64,000 bases of DNA from Laetiporus sulphureus 93-53 (Eukaryota > Basidiomycota > Agaricomycetes > Polyporales > Laetiporaceae), in assembly GCF_001632365.1 (NCBI RefSeq), contig NW_024468519.1, positions 506,831 through 570,830 on the forward strand, written 5' to 3'. The position numbers were made by a program, and so were the translations under genes. The notes beneath the pieces were generated by a model that saw nothing but the letters and a program-made list of their open reading frames with translations, was not told the DNA's origin and did no database searches. Of the stretch, positions 1 to 10,341 are shown one piece after another. How positions within the stretch are numbered: the first letter of the stretch is position 1; every line of letters starts with the position of its first letter.

Positions 1-925
1 TCCCGCAGAAAGAACCTCTACTCTGGTAATTCAACTGCAACGAGAGCCTTCCGGAAGGACGATCGTGTTCTTGACACTCATGAATGCTATCCGCACTGTC
101 CACGCTTGCCGACAGGCGACATGACAAACTACACTTGAATAATCGGTGATACAGGCTTCATGCATACGTTATGGGGTTTACAGATACCCATGCTCCAAAG
201 GGTTCCCTTCAGATATGTCAGCGGAGCCTACGCATTTGAATTAGTGCTGATCCTCCGCATAAGTGATACAATTCGCAGTGGGGAAGAGAGGCACGAACCT
301 TCAAGTCCACATTTGTTTCAGGTCCTGACAGGCAAGCTTTCGGAACGGTCCAGCACGAAGTATTATGAAATTGCTATGCGCGATGAATTGGAGATGCCTA
401 CTTCTGGTCGCAACGAGAACCCGTAAGCTTAATTTCAATCTCACACCGTGGTCGTTACATGTGAGCAAGCGCATTGCCCCGAGCGACTGGTGTTGTCAGT
501 CGGCAGATACTTCGGGGGAGCAAACGTACATTCGTAACTATAGCCAATTTGACGGACCTACCTATTGGATCCTCAGACTCATATCAAATGACCTCGACAT
601 GATCAAGCTCAGGGAATTTGAGCTTCTGATCTACCTCATTAGTGGATAAGGCACTGATTTATTGCTTTGTGCCCATACCTCGTGCGCTTGATCCACCTGT
701 GGATAAGCTTACGCGTGTTGCATGAGTCTGTATTAACGCTCCCGAGTCAGAGCTGAAGCTGATGCTATTGCCTATCTCGTTATCATTGCACGACACGAGG
801 GTAATGTATAGTCGCAACTCTATTGACTGACAGGAATGAGGAATCAAACCGGGTAACAACAGCCCCAAAATAGTGCACTTACTACATGTATGTACGGAGC
901 GGTGGTAGTGAGACTTGATGTCCAA
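1..925. other. Left-edge intergenic stretch
   Basis: Only short overlapping ORFs without recognisable domains or splice continuity are present. The right part is the 3' flank of the EF-Ts gene. I see no gene here. Confidence 0.5.
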
Positions 926-1960
926 TTAATGTGAAAGCGCTTCTCCAACGGTCCACTTGGCAAATTCAAGCACTTCTAAACCCGCGGTATCCTCCTCGGC
1001 TCCTTCAAGTAACCCTTGTTCTCGCGACCAATTGCGAAGGAAGACTTGTACAGGTTGGTCGTTGCCGGGACCATTATACATGTTGAATGGCTGCTCATAT
1101 AAGGCACCATCATCCTGGCTACCCGGCGATAATCGGACAGAGGTCGTCGGAAAACCAATAATCTGTCGCCCCAGCGCCCCACATAGCTTTTCCAGCTCGT
1201 CTTGGAAGGACTGCAAGGCAATAATCTCTGACAGTCTAGGAGACTTCAAAGCAAGGAGAGCCAAGGCACCTATGCGGCCTTGTTTCGGGTTTCGGACAGA
1301 TTGATGAACACGCGACGCGACTTTTACAGCAATGTCATGTTGCGTAGGAGGGAAGGGATCTCGGACAACCGTGAGCGCTCGTCGGAGGGAGATCTTCTCG
1401 CCAACTCGGCCGGTCAGGTCGCGCATTGCATCTGACACGGTGGCGTCACTGTTCTGTTGTGGATCGGACCGAGAGAGGAGCGGGGAGTTCTGTAAGATGC
1501 CTAGAGAGAAAGGTTGCATGAACTTGTCCGAATTGACAGGCTCCGAGATGAACGCGGCAGTGTGAGCGATGTCGTCGAGCAAGTTGGCGAAGAGATCATT
1601 ACGCGCAACGAAGTCAGTCTCGCAGTTGAGCTCGACCATAGCTGCTCGCACCCCTCCCTGTCCTCCGCTGGCGGCGCCGCCGGACAGCACCACCGTGCCG
1701 ATCATCCCCTCGTTCGTGCTTCTCCCCTCCACTTTCGCGGCTTTTTTAGCAGCAGACTCCGCGAGGTGCTTCTCCAGCCATGCGACAGCCTTTGAAATGT
1801 CCATGTCAGAGGCTTTGAGAGCCTGCCCAGCTTGGATGGGCGATACATCCACATGGCTTCGGAGTTTCACCACAAGCTCCTTCAGGCTCTTCTTGGGAGG
1901 CACAGAAGAGTACATGCGGGAGAACGAGCAGAGTCGCAAGCCTCTCGTACCAGCAAACAT
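926..1960 (-). CDS. TSF1: Mitochondrial translation elongation factor Ts
   Basis: A single uninterrupted exon encodes 344 residues. EF-Ts exchanges GDP for GTP on mitochondrial EF-Tu. The first 20 or so residues are Arg/Ser-rich without acidic residues, as in a mitochondrial presequence. A UBA-like N-terminal domain follows (about 24-70, with SPIQAGQALKASDMDISKA). The family signature ELNCETDFVARND lies near residue 110, and the dimerisation/core region follows. The length fits fungal mitochondrial EF-Ts. The start is the first ATG and gives the presequence. The gene is divergent from NAF1 across about 175 bp, so the two probably share a promoter region. The absence of introns is unusual for this window. 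Confidence 0.93.
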   Translation of the reverse strand: MFAGTRGLRLCSFSRMYSSVPPKKSLKELVVKLRSHVDVSPIQAGQALKASDMDISKAVAWLEKHLAESAAKKAAKVEGRSTNEGMIGTVVLSGGAASGGQGGVRAAMVELNCETDFVARNDLFANLLDDIAHTAAFISEPVNSDKFMQPFSLGILQNSPLLSRSDPQQNSDATVSDAMRDLTGRVGEKISLRRALTVVRDPFPPTQHDIAVKVASRVHQSVRNPKQGRIGALALLALKSPRLSEIIALQSFQDELEKLCGALGRQIIGFPTTSVRLSPGSQDDGALYEQPFNMYNGPGNDQPVQVFLRNWSREQGLLEGAEEDTAGLEVLEFAKWTVGEALSH

Positions 1961-2136
1961 GTCTACCGATTTTGTTGGTGGAGGTAGTAAAAGCCTGACA
2001 AGGACTGCGCGCCTTACGCGTCGCGGTCATTGCGCAAAAAAACTTCAGACGCGTCGACGAGCGCGTAAACAGATGTCTCAAAATCCAAACCCCCTTCCTC
2101 ACCACAAAAACCTTAGCTGCCTTTAGTCTGTCATCG
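1961..2136. promoter_or_regulatory. Shared divergent promoter region, TSF1/NAF1
   Basis: About 176 bp separate the start codons of two genes transcribed away from each other, so the promoters must overlap or lie inside the 5' ends. No clear TATA box is seen. This is inferred from layout only. Confidence 0.4.
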
Positions 2137-4182
2137 ATGCTGTCTCTGAACCCATCAATGACCAGCATGGCATCCTCACCAACCTTCAAAGTGCCCTCTG
2201 CGGTCCCTCAAGATCTGCAGTTCATTCACAACATCATAGGAGACATCATCGAGCCATCTCTGCCCAAACCACTCGCCATATCTAGGCAGGTATCTCGCGA
2301 CGATGACACAGATAGCGTCGCGGATATTGACACGGATAGCGAGCGAGAAGTAGAGGAGATTATTCTCAGAGGAGTTGAGGACGACGAAGATCCTGATGCG
2401 TGCGCTCTTAGTCTTTGTCACCGTACCTTGAACTGATTGGAATTCTTTTCACGCTCAGTTCCTTACCATCTGAGTCGACAATGGGGTTATCATCATCATC
2501 ATCCTCGGAAGCCGATTCTGACTCTGACTCTGACGAGGAAACCCAGGAGACATCCGGCAAGACAGCCAAGCTAGATGATGCGGAAATGGGTGAAGATGAG
2601 GACAGCGGTCCTGCCATCTCATCTGAGTCCCAGGTCATGACCAAGAGCGAGGTCACCGAAGCTTCCATCGTCATTCCAGACATAAACGAAGTCGGCCCGG
2701 ATGAGGTCCTCGAAAAGGTGGGAGAAGTGATGAACATTGTCGGCAAGGTCGTTATTGTCAAAGGCGATGCTTCGCAGATTGCCAACAGGGCATCTGAGAG
2801 AGCGCTTGATTCTGACACTCTTCTTGTCTTCGAGGATAGAAAAGTACTGGGATATGTGAGTACCCGACCATTCGTCAGTTGGAAACATCTCGGCCTGAAT
2901 TTAGAATACATGACCTAAGATCTGTGAAACCTTTGGACCCACCTACCAACCACTTTATCAAGTGAAGTTCAGTGATCAATATCCCTTGGACTCAGACAAG
3001 GTGCAAATCTCAAAACCGGTTTTCCACGTCCCGGCGCGCAGCAATTTCGTGTTCGTTAGGGCATTACAGCGCATGAAAGGAAGTGATGCAAGTAACGTCC
3101 ATGACGAAGAGCCTGCCGACGATGAAATTGAGTTCTCTGACGACGAAGCAGAGCTGGCCCATAAGCGAGCTCTCGCTCAGAGGTTTGTGGCTGTTGGCAC
3201 ATCAGTGCGATGTCTGACTCCATACATTTCTGGCAGGCGCGAGCAATCGCGGACACGATCTATTGCTTCCTCGCGGCATGCCACGCCAATCCCTTCCCAG
3301 ATGCGTGATCAAGACATGGCCGACGAGCTCTACGGGACAAATTTATATGATAACTCAGGGCCTGTCAATGACATGGATATCGGCGCAGGACCTTCACGTC
3401 CAGTCCCTATGCCTTATGATGATCCATATTCTGATCATTACGGCGTAGTGGATTCCCACAAACCACCAGTGCCATTGTCCTCAAATGCCCCGCATGCGCA
3501 CACAAGCCGTGGCTACACAGATGGACGTCATGCTCAAGACCGCAATCCCAATGGCGGCAGGGCTTGTATCGACCGTGGACGCGGGCGAGAACATAGGAAC
3601 GGAAGCAGCCATGGGTTTGGGAGGCGAGACGATCGTGGCCGTGGTCGAGGTCGTGACCGTGATCGCAGACGAGGCGACCGTGGTCGAGGGTGGGGTCGTG
3701 CCCGCGACGATCGCGGAAGCGCCTGGGGAGCGGATGACTGGAGTCGACAACAGTCATTGCAACCCGATGAGTATGATCCTCGTCAACAGCGGTCCTTATC
3801 GCCGACATCTCTTGCCATTGCTCGGGCGACTGGTCAGTTCGCTGACGGAACGGTCATGGGCTCTAACTTACCGAGTCCCTCGGGCGGCGCGTCTTCCATG
3901 AACGGGACGGGGTGGAACGACTCGCAGTACTCGGACCAGCAGCAGTATGATGTCTCATATAGCTATCAGAATCAGTTCGTGCAGCCTCATATCAACCCAC
4001 GCTTTGCTTCATCCTTTGCGATGAACTTTGCCTACTCGCCGACACAAAGTCATTTCTCCCCGTATGATTATCGCGGCATGGGCTACAGCAGTGCTACTGA
4101 TAGTAGTAGTGGCGATGGCTGGGCGCAGCAGTGGTTCGCGGGTTCAGAAGGGTCTCCTGCTACAGGGGAGGGAGGATCATAG
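2137..4182 (+). CDS. NAF1: H/ACA snoRNP assembly factor NAF1
   Basis: Four exons fit: 2137-2399, 2459-2855, 2920-3182 and 3237-4182, giving 622 residues if the first ATG is used (ATGs at 2158 and 2167 are also possible). Naf1 binds Cbf5 and brings H/ACA RNPs together in the nucleus before being replaced by Gar1. The central Gar1/Naf1 beta-barrel is clear: GEVMNIVGKVVIVKG, then LVFEDRKVLGY, then ETFGPTYQPLYQVKF across the second intron. It is preceded by an acidic/Ser tract and followed by an acidic patch. The C-terminus is rich in Arg-Gly and Arg-Asp (about 3580-3720), then Gln/Ser/Tyr. Intron 2 ends in an AAG acceptor. Intron 3 is 54 nt with no stop, so its retention would keep the frame. 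Confidence 0.9.
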
Positions 4183-4584
4183 TGTGTGTACGGAATTCAT
4201 GTTCCCTCATGCCTTCGCATTATCTGTTATACAACAATTCCTCGTTGGCATCAAAATCTCGTCAAGCATCACACTTACATACGCTTTGTCTACAACCATA
4301 ACATAAAAGCAGTTGTAGGCTGTGGTTGCCATGTTCCATCACGGGCCGGACGTAGAGACCGCCAAGTTCTGCGCCACAAAGCGTTGAGTCGTTGAAGGCG
4401 ATGGACTCCGAGATGTCCAAAAACGGAATGGAACGCCCAATGAAACGCTCATCATTGATGGACATTTATATTTTGCTTAAACACGGATTATCCAACCAAG
4501 TCTTATTCACTTGGTACTTTCTAGTTGCTAGTTGCTTTTCAAGTAAATGACGTGGCTCATTTCTAGTTGAATGCACTCTCAGAC
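4183..4584. other. Intergenic, NAF1 3' end to next gene
   Basis: This about 400 bp holds the NAF1 3' flank and the upstream region of the SAS4-like gene. No ORF with coding character was found. Confidence 0.5.
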
Positions 4585-6598
4585 ATGCCCATATCCGCCG
4601 GTGCACCAGGTTTATCCACTGCGGGAGAGCGCGATATCCGCGACAATTCACTGGCCTTCATATCTACTCTCCGATCGTCAGAAGTCGCAGAGGACGTGGT
4701 GCGGTCGCCAGGCCCTTCAAATGGGGAGCTGACGAAAGCCAGTGTCCTGACGCGTTCAAAGCGTGTGTTGCCCTCTCGCTCTCGTAGGGGTGGACCAGGT
4801 GTCGGAAATTGTGACACGGATGTCATGATTATAGAGACGATGAAGAGAAGATGTACGCGGTTCCTTCATATTACTTACTTTCCTACTGACCGCGCGTAGT
4901 GGAGAGCGAGCCCCTAATTCCAGCTGAAACGAACTTCCTACTTACCACAAACTCGGCCTTGGTTCCTTCGACTGCTGTCACCATTCCTTCCGAGGTCGAG
5001 ATCAATACTCAGGCCTATGGGCGATATTTTGACCGCCCAGAGGTCCAAAAAGCTTACAGGCAACAGCAAGTCATTCAAACGCCCGAGTTTAAGCAACTTG
5101 ACGAGGATGCTCATGTGGGAGGTCGATTCAGACCAAGAGGTATAGAAGACGTTCGTCTGCGTATTTCCTCTATGCGCCATCATGTACTTACTTGTTACCT
5201 TATATTACATGTCGCACTCCATAGGACTCGGCTGACACATCTGACGCTGCCTACGAGAAGCGACACAGGAAATATGAGACATTCGAGAAGCGACAGCGAC
5301 TGCGCGAGAAGGAGAAGCTCAAGCATGAGCAGTACAAACTCAAGGAGCGCATAGAGCAGTTGCGGGCCATGGACACAACTGCCTTCCTCTCGCTGCCCGC
5401 CTTCGACTTCCCCCCACCTTCAGATTCAGACGTGCATTTTGACCCTGAAGATGCTCCAGGATTCGCGGAGATGGCAGGCGTTCAAATTCATGGCACAGCG
5501 GCATATCTAGAGGGTGAGAGGCGGCGAAAAGCTATGCTTGATGTCGCTTTGAGCCTGGAGGAGCGGTACCGCACGCTATTGCCACCAGACAGGAAATGGC
5601 TGGAAAAGAAGATGAATAACCGCGATAATGCAGCTGCGTCAGCTGAGCCTGAGCACATTTCCGAGGAGCCTTCTGAAGAGGAATCTGAGGAAGAGGAGGA
5701 AGAGGTGGATGAACTCATAGAATCCGAGGAAGAGCAAGTGAAGCCACCACCCGCGCCCTACCACGACTCTGACGGCGAATCGGAGGTTGACCTCGAGGAG
5801 AGAGATCGCCAACGCTCTAAAGGGCTCAAACTCCGAATTAAATTCCCTCCCAGGACAGCATCCCAACTTAAGGATGCGCTGGCCAAGCAGACTACCAAGA
5901 AAAAGAAACAAATGACCCTTTCCTCGTTCATGGCCAAGAACGGAATAGGAGGAGGCAAGAATATCATTCTTCATCCTCCTCCGAGCAGAACCTCCGCTAC
6001 ATCATCAATTGTCCCCGCATCCCCCACCCCCTCACGCATTCGCGCATCTGACGGACGGTTCCTAGCAAACGGTGCTTCAGCATCCGCATCTGTTAAGATT
6101 CCGCCGCGAAAGCGTCAGCGGACCAACAGCTCCGCCTCTGCCACTGCCGCACGAGCACCGAGCCATGCGTCTATTTCCGCGCCCGCTGGAAGGTTTCACG
6201 TGTCGCATGCTCACGCATCTCACAAGCGGGAGCAGTCGCCGTGTGTACTGATGATCTCGGCCATACGCAATTCTGCAGCGCCGAACGTGCGTAAGACGCA
6301 GCGGCATGTCCTAGCGTTCGGAGCGCGGGTCCCGCCGGAGATTGAGGAGGTGCGTGACTTCGAGATCCCAGAGTGGGTGCACGCCTCGGAATGGTCAAGA
6401 CACGGAAGTGTGGTGAGCGACGAGTTCCCACATCATCTCGAGAATGAAAGTGGGGACATAGAACCTGGCGATTATCAGGATCAGAACGGTGCACACGCCG
6501 AAGGTGAAGAGGATGTGAAACGGGAATCTACGGTCTCCTCAAATGGCGGGCCTTTCATTGCCGATGACGATGTCGTACAAATCGCGGTTCTTGAGTAG
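4585..6598 (+). CDS. SAS4/PEHE-like chromatin protein
   Basis: Three exons (4585-4852, 4900-5150, 5225-6598) join to 630 residues. The second intron needs a GTTCGT donor to keep frame. The diagnostic block is at the exon 2/3 junction: QTPEFKQLDEDAHVGGRFRPR, then a basic coiled stretch with YEKRHRKYETFEKRQR and LKHEQYKLKERIEQLRAMD. This matches the region fungal Sas4 shares with PEHE-domain scaffold proteins, which hold MYST-type histone acetyltransferases together. The rest is low complexity: a Glu-rich run (about 5650-5740), Lys-rich patches and Ser/Ala-rich linkers, so it is probably nuclear and largely disordered. Assignment to a named complex is inference. The first ATG in frame is at 4585; the ORF upstream of it opens with TTG. 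Confidence 0.65.
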
Positions 6599-6745
6599 TG
6601 AAGCGGCCTATGATAACTGTCACTACTGCGTACTTTTACACTGAGTCTCCCGTCTTTGTATCAGTGAATGCCTTCAGTGGGCTGTAGTACGCTATGCATA
6701 CCCATATGTATTGAGTATGTATGTTACAGATACCCCACGCAGACC

Positions 6746-7858
6746 TCACGGCCGTACTTCAATCTGCGTGCTCGCAACCTTCTGCACCACCAGGTTCTGT
6801 ATAATCCCTAAGGCATTGCTGCGCATATTCAGGCTAGCGTCGCGCTTCCTGGCCATGCCCAAACGCGCGGTGCTGATGGGTCCGAGGGTCTCGGGCAGTT
6901 TAATAGCAGCGGCAAGGTCTGCGGGGAGGTAGCGCGAGTAGTCCCCGCCAACGTTCTCCAAGCCGGCCTGGATGCGGCCGGCGACAGCGTTGGTAGCTCC
7001 TGCAGACGCATCACTAGCGGTCATGGGAACCGCTGGCCGTGCAGATTCGGCGGGTCCGAAGAGCTTCTCCAAGTCAGTGGTCTGTATCTTCATAGGCAGA
7101 GGCTCTGTTGCGCGACGGACGTCCACCACCTGTGGGCTCCTCCTTTTCTCTCCTGCTCTGGCTTCAACGTCTCGCACGCGAGCCCGCTGGGGTGGAGTAT
7201 CCTCCTGCCGCTCGCGGGGTTGCTTCCGTGGACCAACTTGTCGCTTGTCGACCTGCTGTCCTCTGTCCCGCCGTTCATCTCTTCTCTGACCATCCGTTCC
7301 TTCCGCTGGCCTGGACCGAACGTTCCTCATTTGCTTCTCTCGTGTGAAAGGAGCTTGCCCTTGCCATGGCCTGCCTTGCTGCTTGGGTGCATCGGATCGT
7401 GCCTTGGGGAGAGTGGGAGGAACGTGAAGACGACCAGCTTGAAATTTGGGCTCAGTTGCCTGTGCATCAGGGCGATTGTTCGGTCGCGACCGTGCCAGTC
7501 TGCTGGATAAGGGAGCACGTCCGTCAAACTCATCGTCCGCGAGCCAGCTCAAGTCCGGGGTGAAGTCGTGGGGCGTTCGTGGAGCATTGGCCTTCGCCGC
7601 AGGAGCTGCAGCGCTAGCCGCTACAGAAAGTTGCTTCTGTCAAGTGCATGTAGAAAGTTCAACAAGGAAAGAATACTCACGAATCTCAATGTCCCCAAAC
7701 AAACTGGCCAACGGTATTGATCGCTTTGGCTTCGGCACTGTGGCCTCGGGCGAGGCAGTAGTAGCTGCAGCTGCGGAGTCTGCGGAGACGGACGAATTTG
7801 ATCGAGCAGACAGGAAGACCCGTGCAAGAGAGCTGCGGGATGACCTTGTCAGCATCAT
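6746..7858 (-). CDS. Hypothetical mitochondrial-type protein
   Basis: Two exons (7858-7681 and 7620-6746) join in frame to 350 residues. The N-terminus (MMLTRSSRSSLARVFLSARS) has Arg, Ser and hydrophobic residues and no acids, typical of a mitochondrial targeting signal. A low-complexity Arg/Gln-rich middle follows. A more ordered C-terminal third contains YSRYLPADLAAAIKLPETLG and ends with a helix-like LGMARKRDASLNMRSNALG. A short conserved C-terminal part after a basic linker would suit a mitochondrial ribosomal or RNA-associated protein, but I do not recognise the family. It converges with the SAS4-like gene, about 150 bp apart. Confidence 0.6.
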
Positions 7859-8081
7859 CGGGTTGTTCTACGCTAGCGTATCGCAGCTAGTGCGGGTCGA
7901 AAAGAGGCAGTCCGTATGCACGGTGATAGTTGCAGCGGAAACTCGCCCACGGTCGCGAAGAGAGAGAACTGGTGGGGCGGCTACTGATTTCGCTGCGGCG
8001 GTGGCTGCACAGCGTACCTTCAACATCTCTCTGCTGTACTCTCATCTTGCTGGATAATTCATTTGCTGTCTCTATCGTTGC

Positions 8082-10162
8082 ATGGGTCGCTTGACTGGTC
8101 GACTGTTTGTTGGCTTTGTTTTATGTCTCATCTGCTTCATCGCATACTCGTCGCAGATATTTATAATATGGCCTTGGTACGGCCGCGAGCTATCCGTTGA
8201 GCTGCTCAGCCTATTGGTTCCATTCAAGTGTGTCAGATCTGTCCGAAGAGTGCTTGTGTGCGACTGATGTTTGAATGCTGCTAGTACACTTGTCGGAATG
8301 CTGCTATGGAATTACTACCTATGCGTCGTAACAGACCCAGGTACAGCGCCCGAGCGATGGGTGTGTCCTGGATCTGCTGCACGGTAACGCTTCCGATCTG
8401 ACTGTGCTCATGCAGCAACCAGACGTCCAGGATAGTGACGGCTACGAGGTGAAGAAGCTCACAAGACGTCCGAGGTATTGTCGGACATGTGAAGCGTACA
8501 AGCCGCCACGGGCTCACCACTGCAAGCAGTGCAAGCGGTGAGCAGCGCTTCTATCGTATGTGGGCTCATGAATTTAAACATCATGGATGTGCTAGGTGTA
8601 TATTGCGCATGGGTGAGCAAAAAAAAAGCCAATCGGCCGGTGGCAATCCCTCTTATGGTTTGGGCGTATGTGTAGATCACCATTGTCCGTGGGTAAACAA
8701 CTGCGTCGGCCACTTCAACTATGGCTACTTCATCCGCTTTCTCTTTTATGTCGACTTGGCATGCTCATATCACTTCGCAATGGTCACTCGGCGGGTATAC
8801 GTTGCCACTCAAACTTGGGTGCGTGAGGCAGTGTCAAGGAAGTGCCTGCAAGGCTGACGATTGAGCCTTGAATTCAGGATTACTTGCCTAGCACGGAGAT
8901 GATCTTCATCATTCTTAATTTCGCGACTTGCATCCCTGTTTTACTAGCGGTGGGCTCGTTCAGGTCAGCGCCCTAGTGCATCTCATCGTGACATCACTGA
9001 CGCTTCAATTATGCTTGTCGCACATAGCCTCTATCACTTTTACGTCATGTCATGCAATACCACGACGATCGAAGGATGGGAGAAAGATAAAGTTGCAACA
9101 CTTGTCCGCCATGGCAAAATTCAAGAGGTTCGTTACTTTCATGTCCAAGTCCATTCTCAACGCAACCATGCTGACTACCTTTTCTCGTGATAGATTAAGT
9201 TCCCATATGTATATCGTGGTACCTTTCAGTTTTTCACAGGACTGAAATTGCGATAATTGCAGAACCTCGGCATCAAGCGTAACATTTGCTCCGTGCTCGG
9301 AGACAGCCCTCTATGGTGGTGCTGGCCGACCGTGCCTCCGGGCACAGGGCTCAAGTATCAGCTTGCCGAAGGAGATGGTGAGTGGATCGAGCTCAACGCG
9401 AGGCGCTACAGGGAGGCAGGCTATGAGTACGGCATGCTCGAGGTTTGACCGGGCGGAGATCAGGGACGAGGTTACACCTCAGGTGTGCTGCTATCAAGAT
9501 ATTGTTGACATGTAAGAACTTATACGCGCTTCACGTTTTCTACAAGCAGCGTCAGATGCGCCTCTACTCTCTTTTTCAGTGACTGACTGCTACGTTGAAG
9601 ATCTGTCGCTAATGCTTTCATAGACTCGACCGCCGAGGCATGGCCTCCTGAGGATCCTACCAAGGTCAACCAACTACCCGAACCCGATCCCAACTATCAA
9701 TTCAACCTCCCATCAAGCCCCTGGACATATTCAAATGGGTCTCTCAACCCGAATTTACAGCCCTCCAATGCGCATCACCGGTCTACCTCTCGTCGCCGAT
9801 CGCGTGGCGTGGCAACACATTCGCCTCTGCCACCATACCATCCAGATTACCACGAGTCACAGGATGATCCGTCCTATATATACGACCCCTCTAGCGAGGA
9901 GGAGGATCTTGATGATACTCCGTTTGGAAGAGAGTTTGCGGGAGGAGCAGCACGCGTGCGCAGGGGTTCAGAGGGGTACGAAGTGAAAACGATCGATAGA
10001 GAGGCGATGCTGCGGATGATGGTGGATGAACGGATTCAGGCGCCAGGAAGGTATCAACAGTACGTTGCAGAGCAATATGGGGATGACGAGGAAGGGAAGG
10101 AGAATTTGGAGGACTTTGTACCTCTGGCGAAGACGGGACGTACCGAAGGGGTTAGAACGTGA
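8082..10162 (+). CDS. PFA4: DHHC palmitoyltransferase PFA4
   Basis: Ten exons sum to 452 residues: 8082-8227, 8285-8360, 8416-8537, 8595-8611, 8676-8818, 8878-8963, 9028-9127, 9195-9209, 9263-9377, 9624-10162. Pfa4 is an ER membrane S-acyltransferase (in yeast it palmitoylates chitin synthase Chs3). Two N-terminal membrane segments ([14 protein letters not shown] and [14 protein letters not shown]) precede the Cys-rich zinc domain, with [20 protein letters not shown] and the catalytic [15 protein letters not shown]. Two more membrane segments and a long acidic, Ser-rich cytosolic tail follow. The Asp codon of DHHC is split by an intron. Exons of 17 and 15 nt are required. The last intron (246 nt) starts with a coding-like stretch; see findings. 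Confidence 0.9.
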
Positions 10163-10341
10163 TACACATTGGGACACTCTCGCATTTACCATGACTATTC
10201 ACACAGGACTTACAGATAGTGTACTTAATGGGACTCGCCGGATTCGCATTAATCTTATTCGCATCACTATCTATCTACCACCGCATAAGGCATCCAACAA
10301 AGAAAAAACAAACAAAGCACCAAATCGTAACACAACTGAGG

